A stretch of 64,000 nucleotides of DNA. It comes from Penium margaritaceum (taxonomy: Eukaryota; Streptophyta; Zygnematophyceae; Desmidiales; Peniaceae). Position numbers and translations under genes: made by a program. Numbering within the stretch: the stretch's first letter is position 1; each line of letters opens with the position of its first letter. Location of the stretch: the NCBI GenBank assembly GCA_023375785.1, contig SZWC01000562.1, positions 249,015 through 313,014 of the forward strand, read 5' to 3'. Under the pieces are notes generated by a model that did no database searches, was not told where the DNA came from, and was given only the letters and a program-made list of their open reading frames with translations. Positions 35,280 through 48,109 of the stretch are shown one piece after another.

Positions 35280-38200
35280 CAGACCTTGCGACGACAATGG
35301 TGAACGGAGCAAGTGCATCTTGCGATGAGCAGCGGTCCCTGGCAAGTACTCCGGCAATGACGGATGAAAAACATGCAAACAATGACACTCTCCAGGCAAA
35401 TAAGGCGGCAACAACAACTTTCATGCTGAATGGTGCAGCAGCAATAAACTGGATGGCCAATCCAGTGACGGACCCCTGGGAATTGGCAAACCTATGCAGC
35501 TACGCCGCAGCCCGTTGGGATGACACTTGGCAAGATGGGAGGCATCGGCTGACAAGCACAAATCAACGAAGACTTGTATGAGAAATTGTCGGGACTTGAG
35601 AGCATCAACAAGAATCTTCCCCAACAACTCAATGCGGTGATGGAGGAGCTTTGAGTTTCTCGTGCGCGTAAAGTAGCACTCAGCAAGAGAATTCTTAAAC
35701 TCTCGTATGAACCCAAGATTCGACCGGCACTTCCTGAGCCGTTTTCTCCCGCAAACTCCAAGGGACCGACGTTCATGATGTGGCTGGCGAGTTTGGAGGT
35801 GAAATTCACCACTGCTTGGGTCAACAACGAAAAAAAGAAAATTGACCTTGCAGCGTCGCTTTTACGTGGAACAGCTTGAGTTGGTGGTCCGATCTCAAGG
35901 CCATCCAACGGCAGCAAGAGACCGGCGGAGCTGGATCAAAAGCTCTCGTGACCACTCTCACATCATCGAGCGTAGGCCTACTACCTCTCAAGAAGATGAA
36001 TCAGAAGTGAGACGACTCTCTCATGCAACCAGAAATGTGGAGCGACTTCATGCTTACTACCCATGCTCGCTTTGGGAAGCTGAACAAGAAGTCTGATGCA
36101 CGGTACATACCCCAACATGTGCATCAGCAGTCGAGAGTGGCAGACTACACTCAGCATTTCCGTAAAATAATCACTGGCAGAAACCTCGCCCCAGACAAGC
36201 TGTGTTTCTACTACAAAAATGGCCTCAAGTGAGACATTCGGTGAGCAATCGCCATTTTTGGCATCCAAGATGACCTTTCGCAAATGATTGTAGTAACCGA
36301 CTGCATTGACAGCGCCGACTACAATGCTCGGATGCAGGAATCCAATGGCTGGTGGCCCCAAGGCCACAATGCTTATCATGGTGAAGGGAAGTCTCAGTCT
36401 TTGTAAACCTTGTCTCCAATGGAAATCGATGACGTCGATCAGCACGATCAATGGCTCTGCTGGACTTGCAAAAAGCTAGTCATGTTTTGCATGACTGTCG
36501 AAAGCGACAACAACAAGCCAAAAAGGGGGGAAGTCAAAGAAGAGGAGTGAAGAGTTGGGAAACAGCAAAGGACAGGAGTAGATGGTGAGACTCCTTTCCG
36601 GTCAGAAAATTCTACGCCAACCAATCACCCATCTGAGAAGCCCACATCACTGTAGATGAGGGTTCCTGAGATCGCAAAGTTTGATGAGGGGTACCAGGAA
36701 GACCAACCGGGGATACTGCTATAAGTGCAATTGAAGGGTTGTAAAAGTTGCAGAATGATACCAAAACTACTAGACAGAGGATCTTCTTACACTTTCTTTA
36801 GCAATGACATGGTTCAAAAAATGGATTTGAAGACCAAACCAGGAGTACTTAGAGGAAAAACAGTCAATGGACGATTGCAAATCCGTCGACTTTGCGAACC
36901 ACTCTGGCTGCAAATTGGAGATGTGCACAACGTAACTGTCTGGAGGACTTGCCCAATGAGCAACCAAAAAATCATCCTCAGGAAAAATGTCTTGTAAGAA
37001 CACAATACGCAGATTGAATGGAGCATTGGCACACTTTACATCAGCACTAATGGCAGAAAGTGACACGTACATCTGATCATGCGACCCGCGATGTAGCGGT
37101 GGTTACGGAAGCATCAGAGGTGGAAGCAGCTGTGGAAGTTGCTATAGCCACAAAATGCAAACCGATATCTCTGGACGTGGCCAAGAGATACCTAAAGCGT
37201 GGAGCTCAAGTGTGGCAAGTCCACATGGAAGCAGAGGTAGTGGCAGAAATCGCAGCTGCCAAAGCGACATCAACGGCCTCAACACTTGACAAGTTTGCAG
37301 CCGTACCAAGAGAGTTTGCATCACTCATCAAGGAGTTCGAAGGGGATTTTCCCAATGAACTACCCCGAGAGTTACCACCACAACACAAAATTGAGCATAA
37401 GATAGACCTGGAGCCGAGCAGCAGACCAACAGTGAAGTGGACCTTTCGGATGTGCGATCACAAGCTAACCGAACTCAAGAAGTGGCTCAACGAAATGCTT
37501 GGACAGGGGTTCATTTGACCCTCCACATTACCCTATGCGAAACTAGTACTTTTGTAAATGAAAACATGGGAGATGCGGATGTGTGTGGACTACCTAGCAT
37601 TGAATAAAATCATCATCAAGAGCCACTACCCCCTCCCGCAAACAGATGTACTTTTTGACCAACTCTACGGGGCTCAATTTTTCAGCAAAATCAACTTATG
37701 CAGCGGCTATCATCATATACGCACACCTGACAAGAACTTTGAGAAGACAAAATTTTGCAACCAATATGGGCACTTCGAGTTCACGGTCCTGCAGTTAGGA
37801 CTCACGAATTCCCCCACAACCTTCATGGCGGGTACGAACAGCATTTTCCACCCACACCTTGATGACTTTGTGGTCGACACCCTAGTGTACAACCACCACC
37901 CGGAGGAGGACGATGGACATCTATGAAAAAATCTCAAGATTTTACAAATGCTGATTTTTATTTTTATTTTTTAATGTTGAAATGCAACTTTGATCGCTGA
38001 TTGATAGAGTTTTTGGACCACATCATTGGCGGCGGAAAGAGCTGAAAAAGGTGGAGGCAATCACTGTTTGGCCGTTGCCCACAAATGTTTGGGACATCCA
38101 GGTATGTTTGGGTTTCTGCAACTACTACCGTCGATTCATAAAGGATTATGCCTGAGTGTCAGCGACTCTCTCTGATCTCACCCAAAAAACTACCAAGTGG

Positions 38201-40144
38201 AATTGGGGGGGACAGAGAACAAGAATTGTTTAACTCTTTGAGAAGCGCTTTAATGTCGGCGATAGCCTTACAATTGTCAGACCCAACAGTGGACTACATC
38301 TTGTCCACCAAAGCATCCAATTGAGCCATCAGAGCCATTCTCCTCCAAGATAACGATGGTGGAGAACAAACGATTGCAAGCATGCAAAGAAAACTATGCA
38401 GGCTGGAACTGAACTACATGGTGCATGAGAAGGAGATGCTTGTACTCGTGCTTGCGTTCAAGACATGAGGGTGTTACTTGGAATGCTCGTGATGCATCCT
38501 CCGCACCAACCATCATGCCCTGAAAGATCTCAAGACCCAACCAAATGCAACACATCGACGAGCTCGATGGATGCAGTTCCTCAAGTCCAACTACAACTAG
38601 GAAATCAAGTGCCGGCCTGGAAAAACAAATCCAGGGGATGCGCTAAGTCGGCGACTAGATTTAATGGCTGAGATCAACACGTTGCTCATTGAACGAGACC
38701 CGTACCTTGCAAGGCTGTTTGTAAAAGGCTACAAGAAGTTCGGAGGGTACGACAAAACGAAGTATTGGTTCGATGAATCCTATTGGAAATGGTGACTCAC
38801 TCGCCAGGTTGTCGTTCCTCCAAATGAGGAATTGTGGTGAATGCTATTGGAAGAGTGTCACAACACCGGACTAGGTGGAAAAATTGGCGTGGTCAAGACG
38901 CTAAAAAAACTGGTGAAACACTGCAAGTGGGACAAAATGCATACAGACGTGGTAGCCTTCTGCAAATCGTGTGACACATGTGAGAGACAACAATCTCGTC
39001 GCACGCGGCCAACTGGTCTACTTCAACCCTACCTGTTTAGATGGAACCTAGAGCCAACATCAGCATGGATTTTGTGACGGGACTTCCCACCACTCCCAAG
39101 GGGTATGACGCCATCCTCCTTGTGGTAGAAAGATTTTTTAATGCGTCGCACTTCATCCCGACGACAACCACCGTCACTGCACAAGGAACAGCACGGCACG
39201 GTTTCTAAATCAGATCGTGCGGTTGCACGGAGTGCCATGTACCATCATCAACGATAGAGACAGTAGCTCCACCAGCCATTTTTGGCACAAACCGATACAC
39301 ACTACGGTGGTGAGATCCAGGTATCTACAGCGTTCCATCCTCAAGTCGACGGGTAAGTTGAGCGAATGAACCGGAAGCTCAAAAACATTCTCTGAACTTT
39401 ATGTGAATCACACGACACCGATTGGACAGCAAAACTGCCAAGTGCCAAACTTGCATACAACTGCGCCACTTCTACCGCAATGGAAAAAAAATACCTTTCA
39501 AGGTGGTGTATGGGAAACTTCCCGCCACACCGGCTAGATTGCACAGTCAAAGTATTATCCCCGTGGTTGCCATCCACCACAGAGATTTCACAAGCATCTC
39601 GAAGTAAACACGGCAGACCCTAACAAAGGCGCAAGCAGTAATGAAGCGGGCAGCCAACCAACATCACACCAATGACGTGTTCAGCATTGGCGATCACGTC
39701 CTCCTCACCTCGGCCAGTGTCAAACTCCAAGGACAGGACTTCGTGAAGCTCAAACCCCGATGGTTGGGACCAAATGAGATCGAGCGCATGAAAATCCCAG
39801 TCATCGCTCGACTTTGTCTCCTTGGCAACATGAAGATCCACCCTTTCTTCCACATGAGCAAGCTCAAGCACTATCAGGACCCCAGTCAAAACCTCCCTGG
39901 CAGAGACATTGCACCTCTTCCTCTTGTACAAGTGGATGAAGATATGGAGTACGTGATTGAAGACATCCTTGGGCATTGACGGCGTGGAGAAATGACCGAG
40001 TATCTGGTCAAGTGGCATGGATACGACCCCGTGCAGAACAGCAGGGAGCCGTACGACAACCTATGGGACATCGATCATCTGATTGAAGGCTACTTTCGCC
40101 GTCACCAGCCTACGTTTGTTAGCGCGTTGGGACATCGCGGCTAA
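35280..40144 (+). pseudogene. gypsy G gag-pol with chromodomain
   Basis: Gag core: FMMWLASLEVKFTTAW...IDLAASLLRGTA (about 35770-35875), then MWSDFMLTTHARFG and DYTQHFRKIITGRNLAPD (36023-36232). The zinc knuckle near 36455 is degenerate. Protease LLDRGSSYTF (about 36770) has Arg for the Ser of DSG. RT at 37340-37960 has MRMCVDYLALN, but KINLCSGYH has Asn for the catalytic Asp, and the YLDD box is deleted (DDFVV runs directly into DTLVY, near 37870). RNase H lies at about 38150-38650. The integrase zinc region is at 38841-39010 and its core at 39060-39370. GDHVLLTSASVKL (about 39690) leads to a chromodomain (EYLVKWHGYDPVQNS), with a stop at 39977 and Arg for a conserved Trp. The frame ends at TAA 40142. 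Confidence 0.85.
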
Positions 40145-40155
40145 AAGGGGGGAAG
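40145..40155 (+). promoter_or_regulatory. polypurine tract of gypsy G
   Basis: AAGGGGGGAAG directly before the 3' LTR and directly after the pol stop. Element F has the same arrangement at about 33884-33896. Confidence 0.75.
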
Positions 40156-40705
40156 TATTACGTTCCTGACATACACGAGTCCCCAAGAATTGCATGTGGA
40201 CATTTCTTTTCTTACATTCATGGCCCATCAAGTGGAGACTTCAGGAATTTTGTGCCGTTTGGCTGAGGGCATTTGGGCCAACTGCCCTGATCTCCGGTGT
40301 TCCATTCCAGAAGTTTCTGACAGCTTTGAACACTTTTCAATTTGATCGAAAGAAGTGTCGCGAAACATATTGATGTTTTGATGTCGTTCCGTCAACTTCT
40401 TAACAAAGATCAAACTTTATAAATAAGGCTTTTGATATTCTCAAAGCCCCCCGACTTCTCGGCAGATCTTCTCAAATCCACCACTCACGGTGCGACTTCG
40501 CATGCGTCGCTTGGCTTGGACGGCAATGACCCGAATTATGCCTCATTCTCATTCTAGGCATTGTATATGTGCTGGATGCACTTGACACTTATCATCAAAG
40601 AACACTCAGTGCTTTACACAATTTATCCAATTTCTCAAACTCCTAAATCGTCTTTTGTCTCACACCTCATCCCTGTGAACAATCTACATTTCGCTCGGCG
40701 TAACA
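40156..40705 (+). repeat. gypsy G 3' LTR
   Basis: 550 bp, TATTACGTTCC...TCGGCGTAACA, homologous to 34631-35175. Followed by the target duplication GTTTG (40706-40710). Confidence 0.9.
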
Positions 40706-41558
40706 GTTTGTGAGTCCCCCCAAAAAAGGCTAATCACTCTATCCCAATTCTTGCGATGGCGGGGGTGACATATTACCCTCTTCGCTTTGCTTGATCGGTG
40801 ACTTGCATCGCCGATCGGACATGGCCATCGAAATGGATATGGCGTTGTTTTGTTTTTAAAACTTTGTTTGATTTTTCATGCTTACGCGGATGTATCAGGT
40901 ATTACGCCCATTTTTCTATCTGTCCCTTGTTTGGCACAATTTATGAAATGTGCCCATAGTCTAAGATGACAGAACTTGCGCGCCCATGGTACAAAACTAT
41001 TTTTTATGTACACCCTTTTTATGAAACTATGTTTGAAGGTTGCCTGGTTTTTTTTGTGGCTAAAATCAGAATATATTGTCAAAGTATCCCTGGTATCTGT
41101 ATGAGTGGGTGGCGAGGCATGTGTTTCCACAATAGAATGCGTATAAGATTTCTGTGGTGTACACCATGTCCGAACCGAGCATTTTGTCTTCCATGAATGA
41201 TAACAACATGAAAGTTTTTGAAGTTTTCCACTGATCGGCAATGGTACAAATATATACTATTAAAATCATGACAAAACATGAGAGGTTTCACGTGGTCCCA
41301 TGCCCCCACTTTGAAAAAAAATGACAAATTATCCCAATTTTACAAGAGGACAAGAAGAGTGATTCTCCTTGTGGATATCCGCCACTCCTCACGCAGTCAT
41401 CGCTCCCACGTGAGAATCACAATTGAGCGAAAAGGATCGAGTGGAAATACTCGTGTTTTTTTTAACATACACCCCCCCCCCCCTTTTTACATGGAGTACT
41501 GATAAAGGCACACCCAAAACTACATTCGAGGTTTTAGGGCTTTAGTCTTGCGCGGGCT

Positions 41559-41592
41559 CCTGCCGGGTCCCGCGGAAGCAGGACCCAGCAGG
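41559..41592. other. GC-rich hairpin
   Basis: Arms 41559-41570 and 41581-41592 pair with a single mismatch around a 10-nt loop. They sit in a short GC island (about 41545-41660) inside AT-rich sequence. Confidence 0.5.
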
Positions 41593-42768
41593 TTCCCTTT
41601 CAACGAATGGGGAGTCTCAGACCCCCCATGCAAACTGCACGCAACCGCCCCCTTGAACAGCGAAAAACCCCTCAAAGGTTGCTTTGGCAGTTTATTATGA
41701 GTTTTTCTCGAACCTATTTTAGTCGAGATAGTCTTCAAATATTGCTTTGTGCCATAGGCATGTATGTAAATTAGTTTCTTACTATGGGTACACATGTCAA
41801 ACTTTTTAGTTTATGGGTGGTTTTTTATTTCGAACACACATGAATTGCACTAGTGATGCTATTGTCAAATGTGCTGCTCAAAGTATGGGGTACACTGTGA
41901 ACACAAGTGGCAATTGCGTATCGGCATGAGTGTCGATTGTACGATGGATGCCTAAAAAATTATTTGTGTGTAGGTTTTGATGGAATGAGAACGTGAGTGC
42001 CGATTGCACCCAACACGCACGTGATGGTGGAAAACTCTGTATGAGGTCTGATCACACGGAAGTCAAGGGTGTCGGTTTTACTCAGACTATGACCGACATG
42101 TAAAAGGCAATCGTAGGATTGCCACGAGTGTCCAATGCGCCGTTGTCATGGGTGCTCATTGTGTTTTTGGCAATAGTGTCAGATGAAATGCTGAAGAAAG
42201 TGCCGAATGCACACTTCTCAGAGCATCGATAGCATGACTGACATAATCTATGGCTGACATATTGGCATGGATGCTAAAAACATCATTGATGTGAGTGCCA
42301 ACAGAAAAACAAAATTTGAGCCTGGCTGGACTTGTCACGTGTTGATGGAATGGCATGTGTCATGTGTGCCGATTGAACCAATAACATGGGTATCAATTAC
42401 ACCATGTTTCTAAAACCAGATCTCTTGTGGAATACCATCTAACCAAAGCATACGATCTAGGCATGGGGTGGTTGTACCGCGCTGAGGGAATTATTTGAAG
42501 CGCCCAAAACATGACATGTGGCATTTGAGAGACGTTTCGACAAACTCAAGAATGGTGACATTGCCAAACTCTATAAAGAGAGAGCCGATGGGTATGTCTA
42601 AGAAAAAACACACACGGCTCTGGTGATGGGATTTATGCTTGAAAGTCATATCAAGAACAAAACAATCTCAACTGTCGCTAACAGTGACGACCATCTGAAT
42701 TTCAGAATTTTGTCTCTGCTGATAGTATCACAATCAGGTATTTCTGAAAGATGTAAAAAAAAAAAAAA

Positions 42769-43065
42769 TTGGTATCTGATACGAGGTCAATTTCCTTGAG
42801 CTTGGACGATGATAATGGTGAATGGATTTCCCCACACCCATGGCTGGAACGTGCTGAGCAAATCAAGTCCATTGACCACGGATTCCAAAAAATGCACGGC
42901 TTGCATGAACGGGAGGATTTTAATAGGTATGACCCCAAGACAAAGATCAACCATCTTTTTGATGGTTCAAGGTATGCAGTTCATGCCATTTTACGTTGGT
43001 CACACGCGATTGGGTACAAGACATACATGAACAATGTGCAGGACATGCATGAGAAACTTGCTTGA
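42769..43065 (+). CDS. unrecognised small open frame
   Basis: 98 codons ending at TGA 43063 with a mixed, non-repetitive composition (SLDDDNGEWISPHPWLERAE, RYDPKTKINHLFDGSRY). The start is unclear because only a TTG opens it. It could be a piece of a larger gene or transposon protein, or chance. No family recognised. Confidence 0.2.
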   Translation: MVSDTRSISLSLDDDNGEWISPHPWLERAEQIKSIDHGFQKMHGLHEREDFNRYDPKTKINHLFDGSRYAVHAILRWSHAIGYKTYMNNVQDMHEKLA

Positions 43066-45059
43066 TAGGTAACTTTTCGTCAATTACGACATCAAGTTAA
43101 AGCAAGTTCAAACCACGAGTGATCTTAAAGCATTTGTGACATTCAATCAAACAGGCGATACTAGTTGATGTTTTGGATCACCACTGGAAGACCAAAAACG
43201 CTGTTTGGTGGGTGTATGTCTTTGACTACATCACTAGCATGTCCATTGCCATTGTGGTAGAAAGGAAAACATGATCGCTTGATGATGGAGCACATGGATA
43301 ATCCGTACGATGGCTATGCCATGAGACGGTGAACTTGCATGGAGTCCATGTAGTCACCATGATATTGATGCAAAGAGGGTGAAACCATGTTACTTGTACA
43401 TAGTGCGTGCTTGTAGATGTTAGTGACTATGCAAGAATGCACAGAATACCTTTGAGACTTGACGGTGTTGATTTGTGCACGTGCATACATGAGAATGAAA
43501 TAACTGGTCAATGCGGCAATAGTGTAACGAATCATCGTTAGTAGGTGGATGAAAAAATAGAAAGGAGCCCTCAGAAGGAATGTTTGGCCTCAGCAACTCA
43601 ACTTGGGGGTAAAATCCCATGAGGTGGGTGCCGGAGAGCAACCCACCGACCAACATATCATCATAGGACAGGATATTGCATTGTATTTCCTGCTCTGTTC
43701 ATTTTGATCAGATGGACCTGGACGGTCCATCCTCTTCTACTACAAGTAACAACTAAACCAATCAGCAAAAGGGGCAGTCATGACCTGGAAGATATTTATA
43801 CATGGGATGATACCTGACTTAAATTACATTTTTGGGTGTATAATCACCAAGTTGGTATTTCATAGTCGGTTCTACCAAAGAGGTAGAGACCTACGCTGTA
43901 CCACGACTAGGTCGTTGTGTTATGTTACTCCCCCTTTAGCTACAAACCATCCTCTATTTGCAAAGGGAAGAGGTTCACTCATCAAACTAACCACGTATGG
44001 AAAGTGTAAAGAATGAGTGAAAATTCACATTGACGTTGTGTCCACAGGAAGATGTGTGAGACATGCTTTGCAAGCACATGTTATTTTAAAAATTTATGTA
44101 TCCATATTGTATGCTCATTTGTCCTTGTAGTACTAGGATTGTTGTGCATGTGTGATTTTCATGCTAAAGCAAGACTTACCATCACAAGGACCCAAAAGAG
44201 GGTCATTTCATGTGTGAGTTTGGTGCTTGAAGGTTCGATGAAGCTTCGTATATTGACTTGGTGAGACATTGCTCATCTTTTGTTGACACAGTGACAATAA
44301 ACTCCATATTTAATTAGGTGGTTTCCATGCTGGATATCAAAGGGAAATCTTTGAGATGAAAAAAATAAAATCCCAGAGAACTCAATAGGTGATTAGCCTT
44401 GGGATTGCAGAGATACATCCTCCCCCTTTTGTTCAAGAGATTCCTTGGAACAAGTGCTCCGGAAAACACTTTCTGGGCTGCAATATTGTGCCACCGTTTC
44501 CGAAGGGAAATTCTTTTCATGGGGCTTACGCCAGGATGGTACCCCCGTGGGCGCTGTCAACCTAACTCAATCTCATCCTCCACATGGGTTTCAGCCAAGA
44601 AAACTCAAAGGAAAGTTTGCATATGATTAGGTCAAGGCGTTGCTATCATAGCCGGTTCAGCTGCATTGGCCAAAACACTATTCATAGTGGAGCCCTTGGC
44701 TAAAAAAGTAACATGGTGGCTGGTGTCGATGCCATGTTGCATCTTTAAACATGTCTTGTGATGATACTTAGGAACCAGCTAAACATTTCAGGCCACATGG
44801 ATTTATACTGTATAGGACATTGCCAAGCTTTTCCGATACATGAGGTTGTCACAGCATAGGTCTCCGGGCACACGTTTCTACCATTGCAAGATGATGGATG
44901 GTACTACCATGTGGTAGCAAGAAAACCCAGAAGGAAGCTTGAGATCTCTCAAAGAGTGAGTGGGTACAATTGGATGTTGTGTGGTCTAGGAGTTTCCACC
45001 ATGTGGAGATCATTCAGGGTAGTGTGGTGTTCTTGGACATACAAACCCATTTTCTTACA

Positions 45060-46330
45060 CCTGTAAGATGCAGCGAGCACTGCATCTGAGCCCTACAACC
45101 GCCCGATGTGCTGCCCTCTGCCATGCACGCGTGTGACCCGCGAACGGAGTGACGCTCGCGGGCAACATCACGACGTTTGCTGCAACACCGCAGACCCCAC
45201 TACAGTCAACGCCAGTACTTGATCTTAGCAGCAGCTGCAGTCTTAGGCCCACCTACAATTGCATTGGCGGGTGCGACAACAGCAATTGTGTCCTCAACTG
45301 CTTTAGCAGTGGCACCCCCGCAGCAGCACCTAACATCGCTATTGCGCCAGCCTCTCCGCGGCTGATGCAGCAAGTCCCAGCCTGACTGTCCTTTACGGCA
45401 GTCGCAGCAGCAGCGTTGGTGGCGGAGACACACCCAGAAACCGCATCCTAGCTCCATTCGCGGCCATTGTCTGGCTGCCGGCCGACACCACCTTGGGGAT
45501 AGCACCACATTAGTGGCGCCACCCGACACGTTGGTGTTCCTTGAAGCTCCTGGTCCGCTGTCGCTTGGGCCATAATACGAGGGACTGCCAACGCACCGCC
45601 GCTCTTGCTCGCGCTCTCACTCGCGTTGTGATGGGGGTAGTGACACTGCAGCCAGGCCTCCGCCATCTCAACCCGAGGGAAAGACACACCAAACTTTGGT
45701 AAGCATCTATTCCCCAGCTTCCCCTGACATGGACCCTCCACCACGTGGCACTGCCACCGAGACCATCACTCTCCCTCTCTCTCTCTCACTTGTGTGCAGC
45801 GTTTCTAGAGGACGTCACTGTCCTCTCATACATGCTCATGCATGCAGCAGCTGCAGTTATAGACGCCACAGCCGCAGCCTCTGCTACGTTTGCGGCAGCA
45901 GCCAGAGCCGTCTGTGCTCCTGCCGCTACCTCAGCTAACAGGGCAACTGAAGCGTACACTGAGTCAGCAGTGGTTGTTGGTACCATTGCTACAGCAGCTG
46001 CAGAAATAGGCACGCAACTTGTAGCAGCTGCAGTAGCCGTTGCATCGTCTACAGCATCAGCGGCATCTGCCACAGCTGCTCTTGCTTCATTGATCTGTAC
46101 CTCCAAAGCTGTATCTGTGACATCTGCAGCACCCTCTCCAACGGTACGCTCCAGCATTGTCACCGCCCTTGTCTCATTCGTAGGTGTCCTCACCATCCTG
46201 GCTGCTGCATTCGTCACAGGCACCTTCACCCTTGTGGTTCCAGTTGCTACTATAGTGTCCATTTTGGCTGCAGCCTCTGCTGCCGCTATACCCTCGCCCC
46301 TTTCCTTTCTGTGCAGCCCATCCCCTCCCA
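45060..46330. repeat. GCN/TGC trinucleotide-rich sequence coding Ala-rich frames on both strands
   Basis: Dense GCA/GCC/TGC triplets keep long frames open on both strands: plus 45745-46455 (hydrophobic, Ala-rich), minus 46331-45786 (Ala-rich, Glu/Asp/Arg-containing, possible coiled coil around LEVQINEARAAV). Which strand codes, if either, cannot be told. Similar composition returns at 47090-47560 and 55280-56830, next to other retroelement coding regions, so it may be leader sequence. Confidence 0.45.
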
Positions 46331-46454
46331 CATCCTCGCGATCTGCCTGGACCTTTGTTTATGTGCTTCTTGCCTCTTGTCTCGCCTATCCCTACGGTGG
46401 CTTGTCATGTCTGACTGGGGGTGTGTTTTCCTCCAGCACCTCTCCCACGTGTTG

Positions 46455-46911
46455 AAGACATCCATTTTCCCCATGCCCACTGGGGCGGGGGAAACTTTGC
46501 CAAACATTGTCCAGCAGAGCCCCACAGTCTTCACCATGCCTGGTGACGATGAGTCATTCATTGCTGATTTGTAGCATCACCTAAACCTCGCTCGCGAGGC
46601 TCAGCAAAAAGCTGAAGTTGGCCTCAAAGTCATAAATGACAAGTGTGTCAATTTTGCTGATGAAGTTGCTGCCATTGTGCTTAAGGGCCTCCCTGTTAGC
46701 TATTGAGCTAACCACCTCTGGCAGATAACCCGCGAAACCAAAAATCTCACAAAGGTTTTTAGGCCTTCTTCCTTTGTTGACATGTGTCATGCACCCCAAA
46801 CTCAATCAGGCATACACTTCACCTTCAAGATTACTAATGCCTTAGCATTACATCTCAAGAAGAGCTCAAGTCGTCAATATGCAAGAGAGCATCAAGCAAG
46901 GGTTGATTGAT
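46455..46911 (+). pseudogene. gag-like frame (UBN2/copia-type), broken
   Basis: One plus-strand frame gives TMPGDDESFIADL, LNLAREAQQKAEVGLKVI, ADEVAAIVLKGLPVSY and ANHLWQITRETKNLTKVF, with stops at about 46572 (TAG) and 46704 (TGA). Helical content and the LKGLP-x-SY block resemble retrotransposon gag, where LK.LP.SY is common. No knuckle is in frame. Confidence is moderate at best. Confidence 0.4.
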
Positions 46912-47089
46912 CAGCATGCAGGACAAGTCCATTTATAGTTTTCTGTCCATTCCTAGAACTCAAAAGGACATTCCTAGGAAGTGGCCTGAACCAGCCACAT
47001 CACCAATAGACTTGCACTATGGGCTTGACACATAAGCATCCTAGTGTCAAGGTGACAGACCAACCATTTAGCATCCAAGAAGGGCAGCA

Positions 47090-47560
47090 TTCACACCACC
47101 AGCTGTAGCAAAAGCGGCAATGGTTAGCAGCTGTAGCAGCAGTGACAGAGGGCAGCAGCCTTAGTAGCAGCCGTAGCAGGAGCAGCGGTTGTGAGTAGCT
47201 ACAAGGGTAGTGGTGGCGAGTAGCAGCCAGCAGCTCTAGCAAAAATTGCGGTGCACAGCAGTCACGGTAGCAGTAGGAGTAGCAGTGGTAGTGAGCTACT
47301 TCATGCGTGCTCTGCAACCGTAGTAGCAGAAGCACATGTAGCAGTAGCAACAGTAGCGGCGGCGGCGGCGGTGGTGAGCAGCCGTAGCGGTACCACACGA
47401 CAACAGCATCAATAGAGGTGAAGGTAGCCGGCACCTGCAACACATGGTCTCAGCTGCTCACGCCCACAGTAACACCAGTGATACCGCCTGCAGCAGTGGC
47501 AGCCACAGCGGCAGCAGCCACTGCTACTGCTTACTTGCAATGCAAAGCTGCCTTGTAGCT
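47090..47560. repeat. AGC/GTA-rich trinucleotide tract
   Basis: Interrupted (GCA/GTA/GCN)n, including (GGC)n near 47355-47372. Open frames here are compositional. Confidence 0.6.
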
Positions 47561-47584
47561 TCATGCTGCAAGCCAGCATGCCCA

Positions 47585-47680
47585 CGGGTGAGCTTGCCCC
47601 TCGACAAGCTCGCCAAGCGAGCTCGCTTGAGAAGCTCGTCGAGCGAGTGAGCTAGACGAGCTTCCTCGAGGGTCAAGCCA
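47585..47680. repeat. cluster of GAGCTCG/CTCGTCGAG-type short repeats
   Basis: AAGCTCGCCAAGCGAGCTCGCTTGAG.. and GCTCGTCGAGCGAGTGAGC form overlapping direct and inverted repeats that can fold on themselves. A similar cluster lies at about 56372-56490. Confidence 0.6.
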
Positions 47681-48109
47681 GACAGCAACACAAAAAAGGA
47701 GGATAGGGGAGTCCTCAAGTGGGGGACTTGAGAAAGACCCCAAGAAGGGATACCCCACTAGCACCGAGCGTTCGGTGAACCCAAAGATAAGAGGAAAGAA
47801 AGGAGGTGGCCATGGGTCGCAGTTGTTGGTTTGTGATGGCGACCGGTGCAATAGCAGCAGTGGCAACAATGGCACCACTAGCATCATTACCAGCCACAGG
47901 AAGTGTAACGAGGACCACCATCGTCAGCATTGATGACAGTAGTAGGAAGTAGCAACAACAACAGCAGCACGAAGGCGACTTGAGATTGCACATTGCGGTA
48001 GCCACACAATAGAAGCATATCGATTGCGTAGCGAACGGAGCTCACCACTAGTCTGGCAGTGGTCATCCTCGTGACGGCGTTGCAGCACATCTGGGAGACT
48101 GTGCTTTGA

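Larger units (their letters stand above)
34631..40705 (+). mobile_element. full-length Ty3/gypsy chromovirus G
   Basis: 6075 bp with 5' LTR (34631-35175), PBS, decayed gag-pol, PPT, 3' LTR (40156-40705) and a perfect 5-bp target duplication. The two LTRs have clearly diverged, so the insertion is old. Confidence 0.92.
40711..45060. other. AT-richer stretch without recognisable genes
   Basis: No domain, RNA or LTR is recognised over about 4.3 kb. Local items: a C-run (about 41471-41483); a hairpin CCTGCCGGGTCC/GGACCCAGCAGG (41559-41570, 41581-41592) in a GC island; a family of short degenerate motifs at 41900-42403; an A-run near 42755. Short open frames exist but none is convincing. Confidence 0.5.

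Noticed and set aside
42765-42785. PBS-like TGGTATCTGATAC
   Set aside because: Only partial match and no LTR end in front of it.
45745-46455. 236-codon Ala-rich hydrophobic frame as a membrane protein gene
   Set aside because: The opposite strand is equally open over the same GCN-rich sequence; no start context or domain supports it.
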